This document shows positions 62,381 through 64,000 of a stretch of DNA of 64,000 bases, in pieces (the first letter of the stretch is position 1; the number at the start of each line of letters is the position of its first letter). A program made the translations under genes and the position numbers. Source of the DNA: Sabellastarte sp. h YS-2021 (taxonomy: Eukaryota > Annelida > Polychaeta > Sabellida > Sabellidae); contig OZ024934.1 in assembly GCA_964017235.1 (NCBI GenBank), forward strand, positions 79,264,706 to 79,328,705. Direction: 5' to 3'. A model generated the notes under the pieces. The model saw only the letters and a list, made by a program, of their open reading frames with translations, was not told the DNA's origin and made no database searches.

Positions 62381-62938
62381 GTGGGATATAAAATAATTTG
62401 TCTTTAAAAGGGCCAGGAAATTAGCTATTTCCAGTTATAATAGTAACTGCCATTGACATTGTTTTGTTCATCTGCAGCTAAATATGATCTACAGAATAGT
62501 ACTTATACTGGAAACTCTACAAAAGTGGAAACTATACATAGCTAGAATGTTAAGTACTGATTATACTTGCAGCTAGATTCTAATTTTATATCTCTCTAAA
62601 TATACAGCATTTCTCTAAAAAAATATTGTCAGCCCTTAAAACTTGCTTAAGTTATACCACATATGTGTCAATTGACACCACCATAGCCAGTCAACAAATC
62701 ATCAATGAACACTTAATGCGGGTTGATTTCTTAAAGTCTTGCCAAAAATTTTACCTGAACCATATTTTTATTATTATGAACCAACTTGGTATAATGGCTG
62801 ATATTTTAGTCTCCCACATGTTAGTTTGTGGGTTTGAGACTGGGCTGCGACCTTAACTTTCAAAATTGGAGTTACTGGCAGGTGCCCCATGGTTTATAAC
62901 AGCAATATGCATTACTTTCCACTACCCTTTGAATGAAA
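62381..62938. other. Intron downstream of exon 26
   Basis: A heavily eroded tRNA-SINE-like stretch may lie at 62788-62860 (ggtataatggctgatatttt ... gtgggtttgagac). Nothing else recognised. Confidence 0.35.
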
Positions 62939-64000
62939 TTGTATTGCGCTACAAAAGCTTACCATCTGGGACTAAGTGCTAAGTGGGGAGGCCACTTGCC
63001 TCAAGAAAAATCAGCTTGTAATGACCAAGTCGCCTGTTTGGTGGCAGTACTAGCAGCCTTCAGGCCGCCATATTACTCAACGCAAAATTTTCATCAACAA
63101 CAATTCTCATCTTTTATTAGTGGATATACATATTGTTGGATATTCATTTTTATCAGTTTAATTATATAACATTATAGATTGATATAATTGTGACATTTCA
63201 TGGAAAGGATAATTATTTTCCTTAAATTCAAATTTTTAAACCACTTGTCTCCCAGGCAAGCAGCATGTCATCTTCTGGACAGTCGTACCCCAATAAACCT
63301 CGGCCTTTAAAGTGTCACCATTTTTGTTTTAGTTTCGACTTACACAATTATTGCATTACCTGCAGAGAGGCTGGAAAAGGTGACAACCTCTGTGTTTCTG
63401 GCAGTGGTATATGCTTTTTTGCCAGTCTGATGAACAGACAAATGAAATAGAAAATAGGAGGTATCAAAGAAAAGATCATAAAACAGGAACTTAGGCATAA
63501 TGTGTTTCTACCTTTCTCCCTGCCAATCCCTCCCTCAAAGAGGCCCTAGAGAAGTTTGAACAGGGCTTCAAAATTGCCATCCTTCCTGAAGGGAACTTTA
63601 TCAAACCTCCTCCAGCCACCAGAAAGTGGATCAAGATGGTAGATCCCTGCTTTGAAGAGAAGATGCAGGACTTATACAGAAGAGACTTTGCTATTATATG
63701 TATCTCTTGTAGGCCCCTCAGCAGCTCCATGATAAAAAATCCCCCTACAGATAGTCAAAAATGTGAACACCAAGCTGGACAAAATATCTGTACCCTCAAT
63801 TTTTCAGCTGCCTTCAACCAGGTTATTTCAAAATGTCACCTTATCATGGAAAACTGCAGGGACAGCATTAAAGCTACTGTCAAGCATGGCAAGAACCAAA
63901 TCCAAAAAGTGGCTGACCCAGAAAGGGCAAGTACAAATGCCTCTGAGAAAACATGTGACTATTTGGAGATTCTTGACAGGAGGGTCCATATCAACAGAGG
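62939..64000 (+). mobile_element. DIRS-type retrotransposon, family B, left part (runs off window)
   Basis: The left end ttgtattgcgctacaaaagc is followed by ttaccatctgggactaag, matching the complement of the family B internal region at 50985-51060. Gag-like sequence follows. The right part lies beyond the window. Confidence 0.8.
63265..64000 (+). pseudogene. Family B DIRS Gag-like frame, broken, partial
   Basis: ATG 63265 opens a 61-codon frame with the Cys/His array of DIRS Gag (C17, H19, H27, C30, C33, C43, C50; the last Cys of the family A pattern is absent), then stops at about 63448. Homology to the 47131-47748 Gag resumes from about 63530 in other frames (LPEGNFIKPP, NICTLNFSAAFN). It is non-functional as seen. 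Confidence 0.72.

Larger units (their letters stand above)
52485..61400 (+). mobile_element. Tandem-repeat element type B, split by a DIRS insertion
   Basis: Head: near-palindrome gtccaccccagagggggtgg followed by acatgttatttttgc. First array (52560-53330): about five units of about 155 bp with 'aatttggtatg' and 'taatagctacttagct'. Second array (53340-53689 and 59419-61330): about 12 diverged units with 'ggcggccatcttgaatttct' and 'gtgagatagagcgatttcg'. Tail: gaggtggacattacacatga near 61374. No coding capacity; the same general design as type A. Confidence 0.6.

Overview
This is an intron-rich, AT-rich eukaryotic window, probably from a marine invertebrate. A lophotrochozoan such as a mollusc is my guess, from the mixture of DIRS-type YR retrotransposons, tRNA- and 5S-derived SINEs, and tandem-repeat mobile elements that resemble bivalve pearl/Helentron-type elements. 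I cannot name the species.

One host gene runs on the + strand through the whole window and is open at both ends. I reconstructed 26 exons (1116 to 62380, 3237 nt, 1079 codons). All splice phases are consistent, and every intron is GT-AG except one GC-AG. The product is a secreted or membrane-tethered extracellular protein: an F5/8-type C / fucolectin-like (FTP) module, then 16 EGF modules (mostly calcium-binding, D-I/V-D/N-E-C type), then a possible SEA-like module and a dibasic RVKR site. One EGF carries a PAN/apple-like module inside it, encoded by a phase 1-1 exon that could be skipped. Another EGF is assembled from three microexons (21, 21 and 36 nt) plus one ordinary exon.

The introns are filled with nested mobile elements. 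2687-7680: an LTR element with two 1010-bp LTRs that match wherever I read them and no pol. 11436-15058: a split minus-strand CR1/L2-like LINE interrupted by MITE-like elements. 18879-24565: a damaged full-length DIRS element. 24566-27290: degenerate plus-strand LINEs. 28-31 kb: SINEs and palindromic MITE-like elements. 32.5-33.7, 38.0-39.4 and 45.3-46.7 kb: related elements built on a tandem unit of about 146 bp, with a shorter relative at 17.8-18.4 kb. 43350-43674 and 45748-46059: short DIRS deletion derivatives. 47087-51337: a decayed DIRS element of a second family. 52485-61400: a second tandem-repeat element, split by an apparently intact DIRS element (53690-59418). 62939 to the end: the start of another second-family DIRS element.

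The DIRS elements are the richest part. The intact copy has Gag, RT-RNase H-methyltransferase-like and tyrosine recombinase frames, inverted terminal repeats and an internal complementary region. Its insertion site can be read against sibling repeat units in the same array, which shows integration without target duplication.
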